From Virgibacillus_F sp049310925 (GTDB lineage Bacteria; Bacillota; Bacilli; Bacillales; Amphibacillaceae), in the NCBI RefSeq assembly GCF_049310925.1, contig NZ_JBMERP010000011.1, positions 1-64,000 of the forward strand: a DNA stretch of 64,000 nt, in the 5' to 3' direction. Position 1 is the first letter of the stretch; each line of letters begins with the position of its first letter. Under the pieces are notes generated by a model that made no database searches, had not been told where the DNA came from, and was given only the letters and a program-made list of their open reading frames with translations. The translations under genes were made by a program, and so were the position numbers. Below are positions 53,114 through 62,661 of this stretch, piece by piece.

Positions 53114-53167
53114 TTAATTCGTTAAATAATCATATGGAGCTAAACCTTATGCAAAAAAGGGGCTAAC

Positions 53168-54448
53168 ATGCTAAAGAAACTATTAAACTCATCATTAATT
53201 AAAACGACAGGAATTTATACAATTACGAATATTATAAACAAAGCTATACCATTTTTTTTACTTCCAATCTTAACTGTTTACTTAACTCCTAATGATTACG
53301 GAATAGTCTCGATGTTTGCTGTATTACTTGGATTCTTCACACCATTTTTAGGACTAAATGTTCATGGAGCAGTCAATCGAAAATATTTTGATAAAGAGAA
53401 AAAATATGCAGACTATATCTCTACGGCTTTATATATATTAATAGCAAGTTCATTATTTATATTAGTGGTTATTATATTATTTTCAGATTTGATATCTAAA
53501 TTAACATCTTTTCCTGAAGAATATATACTTCTTGTCGTTATTGCTGGATTTGGTAGTAGTATAATTCAAATAACGTTAACTTTGTGGCAGGTTAGAGAAC
53601 GGGCTATAAATTACGGGATTTTTCAAATAATCCAAACTGCTTTAAACCTAACCATAACTATTATATTAGTTGTTAATTTAGACTTTGGTTGGTTGGGAAG
53701 GGTTAGTGGACAAGTAATTGCGATCTCAATTTTTGCTTCATTAGGAATGTTTGTAATTATTAAGCGAGAGAAGCTTACATTCACATGGAACAAAGAATAT
53801 GCTAAGGATATACTTAGATTTGGCGTACCACTTATTCCGCATACCCTGGGAATGTTTTTAATCACTATGACAGATCGAATTTTTATTACCAACATGGTCG
53901 GAATAAGCGATACTGGTATATATACCGTAGGGTTTCAAATTGGTATGATTATTGGTGTATTGCAGGACTCATTTAATAGGGCATGGATGCCATACTTATT
54001 TAAAAATCTAAAACAAAATAGTAATTTAGTAAAATATAAAATAGTGAAAATTACTTATGTATATTTTGTATTAATACTCTCAACAGCCCTCATATTAAGT
54101 GCTGTAGCACCTTTCATTGTAAAAGTATTCATTGGAGATGCTTTTGAAGGATCAATTGTGTATGTTTTATGGATTAGTTTAGGGTTTGCATTTAATGGTA
54201 TGTATAAAATGGTAGGAGGAGTTATCTTTTATGAAAAAAGAACACAACTATTAAGTATTGTTACATTTACAACGGCCCTCTTAAATATAATATTTAACTA
54301 CTTATTAATTAGGATGAATGGTTCCGTAGGAGCAGCTCAAGCCACTTCATTAGCATTTTTTGTTTCTTTTATTTTAACGTGGATACTAGCATCGAAAGTC
54401 CACTTTATGCCATGGAATATTCTGAAATATAGAAAAGAGGAAAATTAA
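53168..54448 (+). CDS. wzx: Polysaccharide repeat-unit flippase (Wzx)
   Basis: A 426-residue protein with about twelve membrane segments of the oligosaccharide flippase (Polysacc_synt / MOP) family. The N-terminal segment GIYTITNIINKAIPFFLLPI then LTVYLTPNDYGIVSMFAV is typical of Wzx. It would flip lipid-linked repeat units across the membrane for polymerisation. ATG comes after GGGGCTAAC. It directly precedes pseB; the stop TAA and ATG of pseB are adjacent. Confidence 0.88.
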   Translation: MLKKLLNSSLIKTTGIYTITNIINKAIPFFLLPILTVYLTPNDYGIVSMFAVLLGFFTPFLGLNVHGAVNRKYFDKEKKYADYISTALYILIASSLFILVVIILFSDLISKLTSFPEEYILLVVIAGFGSSIIQITLTLWQVRERAINYGIFQIIQTALNLTITIILVVNLDFGWLGRVSGQVIAISIFASLGMFVIIKREKLTFTWNKEYAKDILRFGVPLIPHTLGMFLITMTDRIFITNMVGISDTGIYTVGFQIGMIIGVLQDSFNRAWMPYLFKNLKQNSNLVKYKIVKITYVYFVLILSTALILSAVAPFIVKVFIGDAFEGSIVYVLWISLGFAFNGMYKMVGGVIFYEKRTQLLSIVTFTTALLNIIFNYLLIRMNGSVGAAQATSLAFFVSFILTWILASKVHFMPWNILKYRKEEN

Positions 54449-55432
54449 ATGAATAATTTTGATAATAAAACACTATTAGTAACAGGTGGAACAGGTTCTT
54501 TTGGAAAGAAATTTATTAGAAAAGTATTAAAAACAAATATAAGAAAAGTAATAGTATTTAGCCGAGATGAATTAAAACAATACGAAATGGAGAAAGAATT
54601 CGATGATAGTCGCATGCGTTTCTTTATTGGTGATGTTCGAGATAAAGATCGCTTATATAGAGCTTTTGATGGTGTTGACTATGTAGTACATGCTGCAGCT
54701 TTAAAACACGTCGGAGCTTGTGAATATAATCCATTTGAAGCTGTTAAAACAAATATTAATGGAGCACAAAATATTGTTGAAGCAGCAATTGATAGAGGTG
54801 TAAAGAAAGTTATAGCTTTAAGCACAGATAAAGCTGCTAATCCAATAAATCTATATGGTGCCACTAAGTTAGCGTCAGATAAACTATTTGTTGCAGCTAA
54901 TTCATATGCTGGTGATAAAGACACTTCATTTGCAGTTGTTCGTTATGGAAATGTTGTTGGTAGCCGTGGTAGTGTAGTGCCATTTTTTGAAAAGATAAAA
55001 GAAACAGGAACAATTCCTATTACTGATGAGCGCATGACTCGTTTTTGGATTACCTTAGAACAAGCTGTAGAGTTTGTAATTGACAATTTTGAAAGAATGC
55101 ATGGGGGAGAAATATTTATTCCTAAAATTCCAAGCATGCAAGTAACAGATTTGGCTGAAGCAATTGCTCCGAAATGTAAAATGGAGTTTATTGGTATCAG
55201 ACCCGGTGAGAAACTGCACGAAGCTATGATTACGGAAGATGATGCACGCAGAACATTAGATATGGGTAATTATTATGTCATCCAGCCTGAGTTTCCATGG
55301 TGGAAAGACGAGTTTGCCCAGAGTGGAAAAGTTTTAGAAGATGGCTTTAGTTATGTAAGTAATGTAAATGATGATTGGTTATCTGTAGAGGAGTTACGTG
55401 AATTAATTAAAACAAGCAAAGGTGAGAATTAA
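54449..55432 (+). CDS. pseB: UDP-N-acetylglucosamine 4,6-dehydratase (inverting)
   Basis: First step of CMP-pseudaminic acid synthesis: UDP-GlcNAc to UDP-2-acetamido-2,6-dideoxy-beta-L-arabino-hexos-4-ulose. A 327-residue soluble SDR with LLVTGGTGSFGKKFI at residues 9-23, HAAALKHVGACEYNP near 87 and the active site STDKAANPINLYGATK with the catalytic Tyr-Gly-Ala-Thr-Lys near 140. Unlike the membrane-bound dehydratase at 33178 it keeps the Tyr, the mark of the short inverting class. Overlaps the leader of pseC. Confidence 0.94.
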   Translation: MNNFDNKTLLVTGGTGSFGKKFIRKVLKTNIRKVIVFSRDELKQYEMEKEFDDSRMRFFIGDVRDKDRLYRAFDGVDYVVHAAALKHVGACEYNPFEAVKTNINGAQNIVEAAIDRGVKKVIALSTDKAANPINLYGATKLASDKLFVAANSYAGDKDTSFAVVRYGNVVGSRGSVVPFFEKIKETGTIPITDERMTRFWITLEQAVEFVIDNFERMHGGEIFIPKIPSMQVTDLAEAIAPKCKMEFIGIRPGEKLHEAMITEDDARRTLDMGNYYVIQPEFPWWKDEFAQSGKVLEDGFSYVSNVNDDWLSVEELRELIKTSKGEN

Positions 55433-55433
55433 T

Positions 55434-56603
55434 ATGGATTATTCAAAACACCAATTTATTCCATATGGACGACAATCAATAGATGAAAAAGATATTCAAG
55501 CAGTTGTTGATGTTTTAAAAAGTGATTATCTAACAACGGGACCAGCAGTAGATAACTTTGAAAAGAAAATTGCTGATTATGTTGGAACGAAATATGCTGT
55601 AGCATTTTCAAATGGTACAGCAGCATTACACGGTGCATGCTTTGCCGCAGGTATAGGTGAAGGGGATGAAGTAATCACAACACCTATGACATTTGCAGCA
55701 AGTGCAAACTGTATCTTGTACCAAGGTGGCAAGGCAGTATTTGCAGATATTGATCCAGAAACATATAACATTAATCCTGATGAAATCCGAAAAAAAATTA
55801 CTGCGAAAACCAAAGCAATAATTCCGGTAGATTTTACTGGTCAGCCTGTTAACTTAGATGAAGTAATGGATATTGCCAAAGAACATAACTTACTTGTTAT
55901 TGAAGATGCAGCACATGCTATAGGTGCAACATATAAAGACTCTAAAGTAGGATCCATTGCCGATATGACAATGTTTAGCTTCCATCCAGTAAAACATATT
56001 ACTACTGGTGAAGGTGGTATTATTACTACGAATAACAAAGACTTATATGATAAATTACAACAGTTCCGTACTCACGGGATCACGAGAGATACTTCTTTAT
56101 TAAATGAAAATCACGGCCCGTGGTATTATGAAATGCAGTTTTTAGGATATAACTATCGGATGACAGATATACAAGCTGCATTGGGTTCTAGCCAGCTGGA
56201 TAAGTTAGATGGGTTTGTTGAGAGGCGTAGGAATATAATTGATCAGTATAATATCGGGTTTAGTAATTTGAACGAAGTAATTACTCCTTATCAACATTCT
56301 GATGGTAACTCTAGCTGGCACTTATATGTTATTCAAGTAAAGAAAGATTTATTATCTATTAACAGAAAACAGTTTTTTGAAGAATTAAAAAAAGCGAATA
56401 TCGGAGTGAATGTTCATTATATACCAGTACATTTACAACCTTATTACCAGGAACTTGGATATAAAAAAGGGGATTATCCAGTCTCAGAAGAATTGTATGA
56501 GCAGATTATATCATTACCATTATTTCCAACGATGACAGATGATGATGTGCGGTATGTTATCAATACAGTAAAATGCTTAGTTCAAGAACACCAAATAAAG
56601 TAG
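55434..56603 (+). CDS. pseC: UDP-4-amino-4,6-dideoxy-L-altrosamine aminotransferase
   Basis: Second step: aminates the 4-keto sugar from PseB using glutamate and pyridoxal phosphate. A protein of about 389 residues of the DegT family. The cofactor Lys is in FSFHPVKHITTGEGGII near residue 186, preceded by VIEDAAHAIGATYKD. The start FIPYGRQSIDEKDIQAVVDV and GTAALHGACFAAGIGEGDEV are typical PseC. ATG at 55434 follows AAGGTGAG by seven bases. Confidence 0.93.
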   Translation: MDYSKHQFIPYGRQSIDEKDIQAVVDVLKSDYLTTGPAVDNFEKKIADYVGTKYAVAFSNGTAALHGACFAAGIGEGDEVITTPMTFAASANCILYQGGKAVFADIDPETYNINPDEIRKKITAKTKAIIPVDFTGQPVNLDEVMDIAKEHNLLVIEDAAHAIGATYKDSKVGSIADMTMFSFHPVKHITTGEGGIITTNNKDLYDKLQQFRTHGITRDTSLLNENHGPWYYEMQFLGYNYRMTDIQAALGSSQLDKLDGFVERRRNIIDQYNIGFSNLNEVITPYQHSDGNSSWHLYVIQVKKDLLSINRKQFFEELKKANIGVNVHYIPVHLQPYYQELGYKKGDYPVSEELYEQIISLPLFPTMTDDDVRYVINTVKCLVQEHQIK

Positions 56604-56611
56604 GTGAGTTT

Positions 56612-57346
56612 ATGAAGGTAGTAGCAATTATACAGGCACGTATGGGTTCAACAAGACTTTCAGGAAAAGTAATGAAAGATATTAAAGGAAAAACTGTTTT
56701 ATCCCATGTAATCGAACGAGTAAAACAATCTAAATTAATAACAGACATTATTATAGCAACCACAGTCCTTGAAAGAGACAGTGTTATTGATATGGAAGCA
56801 ATTAAATGTGGTGCTAAAGTCTTTAGAGGTAGTGAAGATGATGTTCTTAGCCGTTATTATTATGCTTCTAAAGAAAATAATGCTGATGTGGTTGTAAGAA
56901 TTACTTCAGACTGTCCTGTAATTGATCCATTTGTAATTGATGAAATAATTACCTTCTATTTAAAAGGGAAATATGATCTTGTAACAAATGCAGGTTCAGA
57001 TATTACTCAAAGAACTTATCCACGTGGGTTGGACACAGAAGTATTTTCAATAGAATCCTTAGAAGCATCTTTCATTAATGCAAAAGAAAAACATCAACGT
57101 GAGCACGTTACACCTTATATTTATGAGAATAGTAATAAAATAAACTACTTCAAAAATGACATTGATTATTCAAAGCATCGCTGGACAGTAGATACAAAAG
57201 AGGATTTTGAACTAATTACTGAGATTTATGACAAGTTATATAAAGGTAACCATGATTTTCATCTTAATGAAATCATTGAGCTCTTTAAGCAAGATCCAAA
57301 TCTTTTTTCAATCAATGCACATATTGAACAAAAAAAGACTAAATAA
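56612..57346 (+). CDS. pseF: Pseudaminic acid cytidylyltransferase (SpsF/PseF)
   Basis: Final step: activates pseudaminic acid with CTP to CMP-pseudaminic acid. A protein of about 244 residues of the SpsF cytidylyltransferase family: VVAIIQARMGSTRLSGKVMK at the N-terminus (nucleotide signature), ATTVLERDSVIDMEA and VVRITSDCPVIDP near residue 85. ATG at 56612 follows TAGGTGAG; an in-frame ATG 39 bases upstream overlaps pseC. Confidence 0.88.
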   Translation: MKVVAIIQARMGSTRLSGKVMKDIKGKTVLSHVIERVKQSKLITDIIIATTVLERDSVIDMEAIKCGAKVFRGSEDDVLSRYYYASKENNADVVVRITSDCPVIDPFVIDEIITFYLKGKYDLVTNAGSDITQRTYPRGLDTEVFSIESLEASFINAKEKHQREHVTPYIYENSNKINYFKNDIDYSKHRWTVDTKEDFELITEIYDKLYKGNHDFHLNEIIELFKQDPNLFSINAHIEQKKTK

Positions 57347-57360
57347 AAGGATGAAAAAGT

Positions 57361-58344
57361 ATGCGGGCGTTGATTTTTACAGAAGGTGGTAGTCAAATAG
57401 GTCTAGGGCATATCTCAAGGTGCAGCTCTTTATATGATGAATTAGAGGGTAGAGGCCTCGATGTTGAATTTATAATATTTGGAGACTCAGAGGATATAGG
57501 AATTATTAAAAATAAGAAATTCAAATTGATTAATTGGTTATCAATTGATTTTTTAAATAATTACATTAAAGAAAGTGACTACTGTATTGTAGACTCTTAT
57601 TTAGCTAGTGAAGAATTATACAGAGTTATCTCGAATCGTGCAAAAAAGAGTTTGTTTATTGATGATAATGGAAGGATTAAATATCCAAAAGGTATCGTTG
57701 TTAATCCAGCCTTAAGTACTGAGGAGGTTAGTTACCAAGAAAATGATACTACCTGCTATTTACTTGGTCCTGAATACATCATCTTGAGAAGTCCTTTCAT
57801 CCAGGTGAAAAGAAAGACTATTAACTCTCTGGTTAAAAATGTTTTAATTACCTTAGGTGGATCAGATATACACAATCTAACGCCAGACATATTAAACCAA
57901 TTTAGCAGTAGATATCAAGACGTGAAATTTTATGTAGTAATCGGAAATGCATTTAAAAATATAGATGAAATTAAAACATATAGTTCTAATAATATTACCT
58001 TTTATGAGAATGCTACAGCTGAAGAAATGAAAAAAATTATGTTGAAGTCTGATTTTGCAATAACTGCAGCAGGGCAGACAATTTATGAGTTATTAGCTAC
58101 CCAAACACCTTTTATCCCAATAAAAATTATAGAAAATCAAAGTAATAATATTGCTGGATTAAAGAAATTCAATCTTGTTAAAACAGTCCTTGATTTTAAG
58201 GATGTAGATTTTTTAGAAAATATGGAATTGGAATTTCAAAAGCTCTTAAATATGGATAAAAGAAATGAAATAGTTACTTTATTTGCTGATGTTATAGATG
58301 GATTAGGAAGCAAAAGACTTGTTGATAGAATGATTGCTAATTAA
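57361..58344 (+). CDS. pseG: UDP-2,4-diacetamido-2,4,6-trideoxy-L-altrose hydrolase
   Basis: Fourth step: removes UDP to free 2,4-diacetamido-2,4,6-trideoxy-L-altrose. A 327-residue GT-B-like protein: IFTEGGSQIGLGHISRCSSL at the N-terminus with the catalytic His, VNPALS and LLGPEYIILR near 140, and the nucleotide-binding TLGGSDIHNLT plus AITAAGQTIYELLATQTP in the C-terminal domain. Spaced 14 bases from pseF. The following 58345-58598 holds no supported gene; it could contain decayed sequence. Confidence 0.9.
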   Translation: MRALIFTEGGSQIGLGHISRCSSLYDELEGRGLDVEFIIFGDSEDIGIIKNKKFKLINWLSIDFLNNYIKESDYCIVDSYLASEELYRVISNRAKKSLFIDDNGRIKYPKGIVVNPALSTEEVSYQENDTTCYLLGPEYIILRSPFIQVKRKTINSLVKNVLITLGGSDIHNLTPDILNQFSSRYQDVKFYVVIGNAFKNIDEIKTYSSNNITFYENATAEEMKKIMLKSDFAITAAGQTIYELLATQTPFIPIKIIENQSNNIAGLKKFNLVKTVLDFKDVDFLENMELEFQKLLNMDKRNEIVTLFADVIDGLGSKRLVDRMIAN

Positions 58345-58598
58345 GAGGGTTTAGTGATTTAGTAAAATCCGGGGAAATATTGTTTAAGAAATTAATTAAA
58401 GAGAACTCCTATGTCTGGGGTATTAGTAACACGCCAATACAGTGATATTATTGCCCACCTTACTCAAAGTGTTAATTCGTGGACATCATAGATTAAATAT
58501 CTGTCCGGATTTATAGATTTGATTATTAGCTTATGAATCAATATCATATAACATTCGAAGTTGCTAAAAAGTTATTAAGTTATGGTAGGAGGATAAAC

Positions 58599-59645
58599 GT
58601 GGGAATTAATATAGGTAATTATACAATCGATACCAAGAGTCCAACATTTATAATTGCAGAACTTTCAGCTAATCATGGAAATGATATTAATATAGCGAAA
58701 GATACAATGAAAGCAGCTAAAGAAGCTGGTGCTGATGCAATAAAGTTACAAACTTATACTGCAGATACTATTACTATAGATTGTAATAATGATTATTTTA
58801 AAATTAACAGCGGCACAATATGGGACGGTAGAACTCTACATGATCTTTACAAAGAGGCCCATACTCCCTGGGAATGGCATGAAGAGCTAATAAAGTATGC
58901 CAAAGAGCTTGATTTGGTTTGCTTTTCAAGTCCATTTGACAAAACAGCCGTAGACTTCTTGGAAACTTTAAGTGTACCCGCATATAAGGTGGCTTCATTT
59001 GAAATAACAGATATACCTTTAATTGAATATATTGCTTCTAAAGGGAAACCAGTGATTATCTCCACTGGCATTGCCACTCTTGGAGAAATAGATGATGCAG
59101 TAAAAGCATGTAGAAGAGTAGGCAATGATCAAATAATTTTGTTGAAATGCACATCCGCATACCCAGCGAAGATTGAAGATGCGAATCTATTAACAATGCA
59201 AAATTTAAAAGAGACATTTAAAGTGGAAATTGGTTTGTCAGATCATACTTTAGGAGTAACAGCACCTATTGTTTCGGTTGCTTTAGGTGCAAAAGTAATA
59301 GAAAAACATTTTATTCTAGAAAAAAGTATTGGTGGACCTGATGCTAGCTTTTCATTAGATAAGCAAGAATTTAAGATGCTTGTTAATTCGGTAAGGGATG
59401 CAGAGAAAGCATTAGGAAACGTAGATTATGAGCTCACGGATAAAAAAGTGAAAAGTAGAGAGTTTTGTCGGTCTTTATTTGTTGTAAAAAGTATAAAAGC
59501 TGGGGATGTTTTTACAGAAGATAATGTAAGATCAATAAGACCAGGTTATGGATTAAAACCTCAACATATAAAATCAGTAATTGGAAATAAAGCTAGGCAG
59601 GATATTGCTAAAGGTACTCCGGTAAGTTGGGATATTATTGAGTAG
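58599..59645 (+). CDS. pseI: Pseudaminic acid synthase
   Basis: Fifth step: condenses the altrose with phosphoenolpyruvate to give pseudaminic acid. A protein of about 348 residues with an N-terminal NeuB TIM barrel (TFIIAELSANHGNDINIAKD, LQTYTADTITID, CFSSPFDKTAVDFLE) and a C-terminal antifreeze-like SAF domain (SREFCRSLFVVKSIKAGDVF). GTG at 58599 follows TAGGAGG by six bases; an earlier in-frame ATG lacks a ribosome binding site. Confidence 0.93.
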   Translation: MGINIGNYTIDTKSPTFIIAELSANHGNDINIAKDTMKAAKEAGADAIKLQTYTADTITIDCNNDYFKINSGTIWDGRTLHDLYKEAHTPWEWHEELIKYAKELDLVCFSSPFDKTAVDFLETLSVPAYKVASFEITDIPLIEYIASKGKPVIISTGIATLGEIDDAVKACRRVGNDQIILLKCTSAYPAKIEDANLLTMQNLKETFKVEIGLSDHTLGVTAPIVSVALGAKVIEKHFILEKSIGGPDASFSLDKQEFKMLVNSVRDAEKALGNVDYELTDKKVKSREFCRSLFVVKSIKAGDVFTEDNVRSIRPGYGLKPQHIKSVIGNKARQDIAKGTPVSWDIIE

Positions 59646-59673
59646 TCAAGTTTGAAGAGAGGTGTGCATATAA

Positions 59674-60450
59674 TTGTCTAATTATGTTAGTTATAAAGAA
59701 ATAGTAGACTTATTTCAAATAGATGAAGGTGACACGGTTTTAGTAGGTTCGGATATTACTCGTTTAGCAGTAGAAGCACTTAGGAATGGTGAAAAATTAG
59801 ATTTGAATTTTTTTATAGATAGTTTAATAAATAAAATAGGTGGAAAGGGTACCCTACTTTTCCCTACATTTAATTGGGGATTCTGTAATGGTGAAAAATT
59901 TGATTACAATAATACAGTTTCTAAAACAGGTGCATTGACTAATGCAGCATTAAAAAGAGAGGATTTTATTAGAACTCAACATCCTATATACTCTTTTGCA
60001 GTCTGGGGGAAGGATAAAGATAAGTTATTGAATATGAATAATAAAAGTTCCTTTGGTGAAGATTCTCCTTTTGCGTATTTGCATAGAATGAAAGCTAAAA
60101 TGTTAACTATAGGTTTATGTTATCAAAACTCATTCACGTTTGCGCACTATGTTGAAGAAATGGAGAAAGTAGATTATAGGTATATGAAAGACTTCACTAG
60201 TAAATATATAGATAAGCTTGGAAATGAGAGTGTTCGAACATATTCTATGAATGTTAGGGATTTAGATAGATCAGTAGTAACAAAAATAAATCCTATTGGT
60301 AAAGAAATGGAAAAACGAGAAGTTTCAAAATGCCAAAGTGTTAACAATGTAGACTTTTATTTAATTGATTTAAACAAAGCGTACGATGTAATACGAGAAG
60401 ATATTTTGTATAATGGAGCAAAAAAATTATTTATGGTAGATAAACAATAG
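59674..60450 (+). CDS. AAC(3)-family N-acetyltransferase
   Basis: A 258-residue acetyltransferase of the aminoglycoside 3-N-acetyltransferase family. Motifs GTLLFPTFNWGFCNG, HPIYSFAVWG near residue 110 and NSFTFAHYVEEMEKVDYRY near 150 fit it. Members in sugar clusters act on amino sugars rather than on antibiotics, and here it follows pseI, so acyl transfer to the nonulosonic acid is the likely role. TTG start after GAGAGGTG. It is not evidence for antibiotic resistance. Confidence 0.8.
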   Translation: MSNYVSYKEIVDLFQIDEGDTVLVGSDITRLAVEALRNGEKLDLNFFIDSLINKIGGKGTLLFPTFNWGFCNGEKFDYNNTVSKTGALTNAALKREDFIRTQHPIYSFAVWGKDKDKLLNMNNKSSFGEDSPFAYLHRMKAKMLTIGLCYQNSFTFAHYVEEMEKVDYRYMKDFTSKYIDKLGNESVRTYSMNVRDLDRSVVTKINPIGKEMEKREVSKCQSVNNVDFYLIDLNKAYDVIREDILYNGAKKLFMVDKQ

Positions 60451-60476
60451 ATTCTAAAGTAGGAGGCTAAACGAGA

Positions 60477-61811
60477 ATGAAAACTGATGATATAACCGAA
60501 CTACAAGATGGGGAAAATATGTATCAACTTATGAAAAAACTTTACCCTATCTGCCGTAGTATTACCGGAAACGGGGTTAGAGAAACATTAGAAATTATCC
60601 AAGAACTTATTCCTTTGCAAACAGTAGAAGTGTCTACAGGTACAAAGGTATTCGACTGGGAAGTTCCAAAAGAATGGAATATTAGAGATGCATATATAAT
60701 GGATGAGAAAGGAAATAAAATTGTTGACTTTAAAGAGAATAATTTACATGTAGTTAGCTATTCAATTCCTGTCGATAAGGAAGTTACGTTAGAGGAATTA
60801 CAGGAGCATTTATTTTCTTTAGAAGATCAACCAGATGCAATACCCTATATTACTTCATATTACAAGGAACGTTGGGGATTTTGCATTACTCATAATCAGA
60901 GACAGGAACTAAGTGAAGGGAAATATCGAGTTTACATTGATAGTGAATTAAAGAATGGAAGCTTGACTTATGGCGAATTAATTATACCTGGGCAAACAGA
61001 TAAAGAAATATTTCTATCTACATATATTTGTCATCCATCCATGGCAAATAATGAACTTTCTGGTCCTGTACTTACAACCTATTTAGCTAAGTGGATTTTG
61101 AGTCAACCTAGAGAATATACATATAGAATTGTGTTTATTCCAGAAACAATTGGATCAATTACTTACTTAAGTAGAAATTATAAAACTATGAAAGAAAATA
61201 TTGTTGCAGGATATAATATATCTTGTGTAGGAGATGAGAGGGCATATTCATACCTACCATCGAGGGACGGAAACACTTTATCGGATAGAGCAGCTTTGAA
61301 TGTATTGCAGCAAAATTACCCTGATTTTATTAGGTATTCTTTCTTGGATAGAGGCAGTGACGAGCGACAATACTGTAGCCCTGGTATTGACTTGCCAGTT
61401 GCAAGTATAATGAGAACGAAGTACGGTCAGTATCCAGAGTACCATACTTCTCTTGATAACTTAGAATTAGTAACAGCAAATGGATTACAGGGATGTATTG
61501 ACATCTACAAAGAATGTATACAATTACTTGAAAAAAATAATAAGTACAAAATAAATTGCTTGGGAGAGCCACAGTTAGGTAAGAGAGGGTTATATCCAAC
61601 ACTAAGTACAAAAGAGTCAGGTAAGATAGTTAGGGACATGATGAATTTCATTGCATATGCAGACGGTCAAAATGACCTTATTGATATAAGCAATATTATT
61701 AATGTTCCAGTTAAAAACTTGTATTCAATAATTGAAAAGTTACAGCAAAATAAATTACTATCAGAAGTTAATCAGAAAGAAATTATTGGAGGCCAAACCA
61801 GTGCAAGATAA
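60477..61811 (+). CDS. DUF4910 aminopeptidase-like protein
   Basis: A 444-residue protein with the DUF4910 / M28-like zinc peptidase layout. N-terminal YPICRSITGNGVRETLEIIQ, a lid-like segment, then STYICHPSMANNELSGPVLT (metal site) and FIPETIGSITYLSRN near residue 220, SFLDRGSDERQYCSPGIDLP near 285, and a C-terminal winged-helix-like part. Such proteins recur in capsule and lipid A-type sugar clusters, where peptide or amide hydrolysis is suspected but not shown. ATG follows AGGAGG. Its end overlaps the ACP start by 11 bases. Confidence 0.82.
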   Translation: MKTDDITELQDGENMYQLMKKLYPICRSITGNGVRETLEIIQELIPLQTVEVSTGTKVFDWEVPKEWNIRDAYIMDEKGNKIVDFKENNLHVVSYSIPVDKEVTLEELQEHLFSLEDQPDAIPYITSYYKERWGFCITHNQRQELSEGKYRVYIDSELKNGSLTYGELIIPGQTDKEIFLSTYICHPSMANNELSGPVLTTYLAKWILSQPREYTYRIVFIPETIGSITYLSRNYKTMKENIVAGYNISCVGDERAYSYLPSRDGNTLSDRAALNVLQQNYPDFIRYSFLDRGSDERQYCSPGIDLPVASIMRTKYGQYPEYHTSLDNLELVTANGLQGCIDIYKECIQLLEKNNKYKINCLGEPQLGKRGLYPTLSTKESGKIVRDMMNFIAYADGQNDLIDISNIINVPVKNLYSIIEKLQQNKLLSEVNQKEIIGGQTSAR

Positions 61812-62028
61812 ATTATTAAAGATACTAAATGAAATGTTAGAGGAATCCGGAAATGAAACTATTGAAACTATTGAAAGTAATATGCATTTAAGAGACGAGC
61901 TAAATATGGATTCATTAATGCTAGCCGAACTTACAGTGAGGATTGAGGATGAATTTGATGTTGATATCTTTGAAGACGGCATAGTTCAAACAGTAGGGGA
62001 GATAAACTCCAAGTTAAAAGGGAAATAA
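61801..62028 (+). CDS. Acyl carrier protein, copy 1
   Basis: A 75-residue acidic protein with the phosphopantetheine site DELNMDSLMLAEL (Ser near residue 40). GTG start inside the end of the previous gene, with TTGGAGGCC upstream. Nearly identical to the ACP at 62662. It would carry an acyl group activated by the downstream ligase. This is not the housekeeping fatty acid ACP, which lacks this sequence. Confidence 0.88.
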   Translation: MQDKLLKILNEMLEESGNETIETIESNMHLRDELNMDSLMLAELTVRIEDEFDVDIFEDGIVQTVGEINSKLKGK

Positions 62029-62035
62029 TACGAAA

Positions 62036-62100
62036 AATATTTTCTTAGTACATGAAGAATTGGAGTATACCAATTAAAAAACTCGTTGGGAGATTGAAAA
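62036..62100 (+). pseudogene. Remnant of the ligase start after ACP copy 1
   Basis: The sequence after ACP copy 1 matches the first 20-25 codons of the ligase that follows ACP copy 2 (62891 on), but its ATG has become ACG and the frame soon breaks. It is left over from an ACP-ligase tandem duplication. PseH now sits between the remnant and ACP copy 2. Confidence 0.75.
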
Positions 62101-62103
62101 ACA

Positions 62104-62643
62104 ATGATAGAATTTCTTAAATTAAAAGAAGAACACCTTGAACAGGTCTTAGAATGGAGAACTAAAGAGAGTGTCACAAAATTTATGTACACCGATATTG
62201 ACTATAACTTAGACAATCAAAAAAAATGGTTTGACAAAGTATCGAATATGCCAACTGAGAGGTATTGGGTTATCTCTGTTAAAGGGAATTTAGTAGGAGT
62301 AATCTCATTAAATGATATTGACTTTTATAATAAGAAAACGAGTTGGGGTTTTTTCATTGGAGACGACAAATATAAAATGTACGGTGGAATTATTCCACCT
62401 TATCTATATAACTATATTTTTAATAACCTTAACCTAAATAAAATTACTGCAGAAGTTATGGAAGGTAATAGTAACATAATGAAAATCCATAAACTTCATG
62501 GTTATAGAGAGGTTGGAAATTATAAAAGTCATATATTTAAGTATGATAAATTTCACGATGTATATTTAATGGAGTTACTAAAAGAACAATGGGAGGGAAA
62601 TTTAAAGAAGTTTAAGAAATATAATAGTAAATTTGAAGATTAA
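62104..62643 (+). CDS. pseH: UDP-4-amino-4,6-dideoxy-L-altrosamine N-acetyltransferase (PseH-like)
   Basis: Third step of the pseudaminic acid pathway: adds an acyl group to the C4 amine. A 179-residue GNAT of the PseH group: FLKLKEEHLEQVLEWRTKES and VTKFMYTDIDY, then WVISVKGNLVGVISLNDID, WGFFIGDDKYKMYGGI (CoA-binding region) and AEVMEGNSNIMKIHKLHGY. It is cut off from the rest of the pse genes and flanked by two ACPs, so its donor could be acyl-ACP rather than acetyl-CoA. Good AGATTG-like spacing; not a strong ribosome binding site. Confidence 0.87.
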   Translation: MIEFLKLKEEHLEQVLEWRTKESVTKFMYTDIDYNLDNQKKWFDKVSNMPTERYWVISVKGNLVGVISLNDIDFYNKKTSWGFFIGDDKYKMYGGIIPPYLYNYIFNNLNLNKITAEVMEGNSNIMKIHKLHGYREVGNYKSHIFKYDKFHDVYLMELLKEQWEGNLKKFKKYNSKFED

Positions 62644-62661
62644 TTAATGGAGGCCAAACAA

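Noticed and set aside
59674..60450. Antibiotic resistance gene
   Set aside because: The AAC(3) family includes sugar acetyltransferases; the neighbours are all polysaccharide genes.
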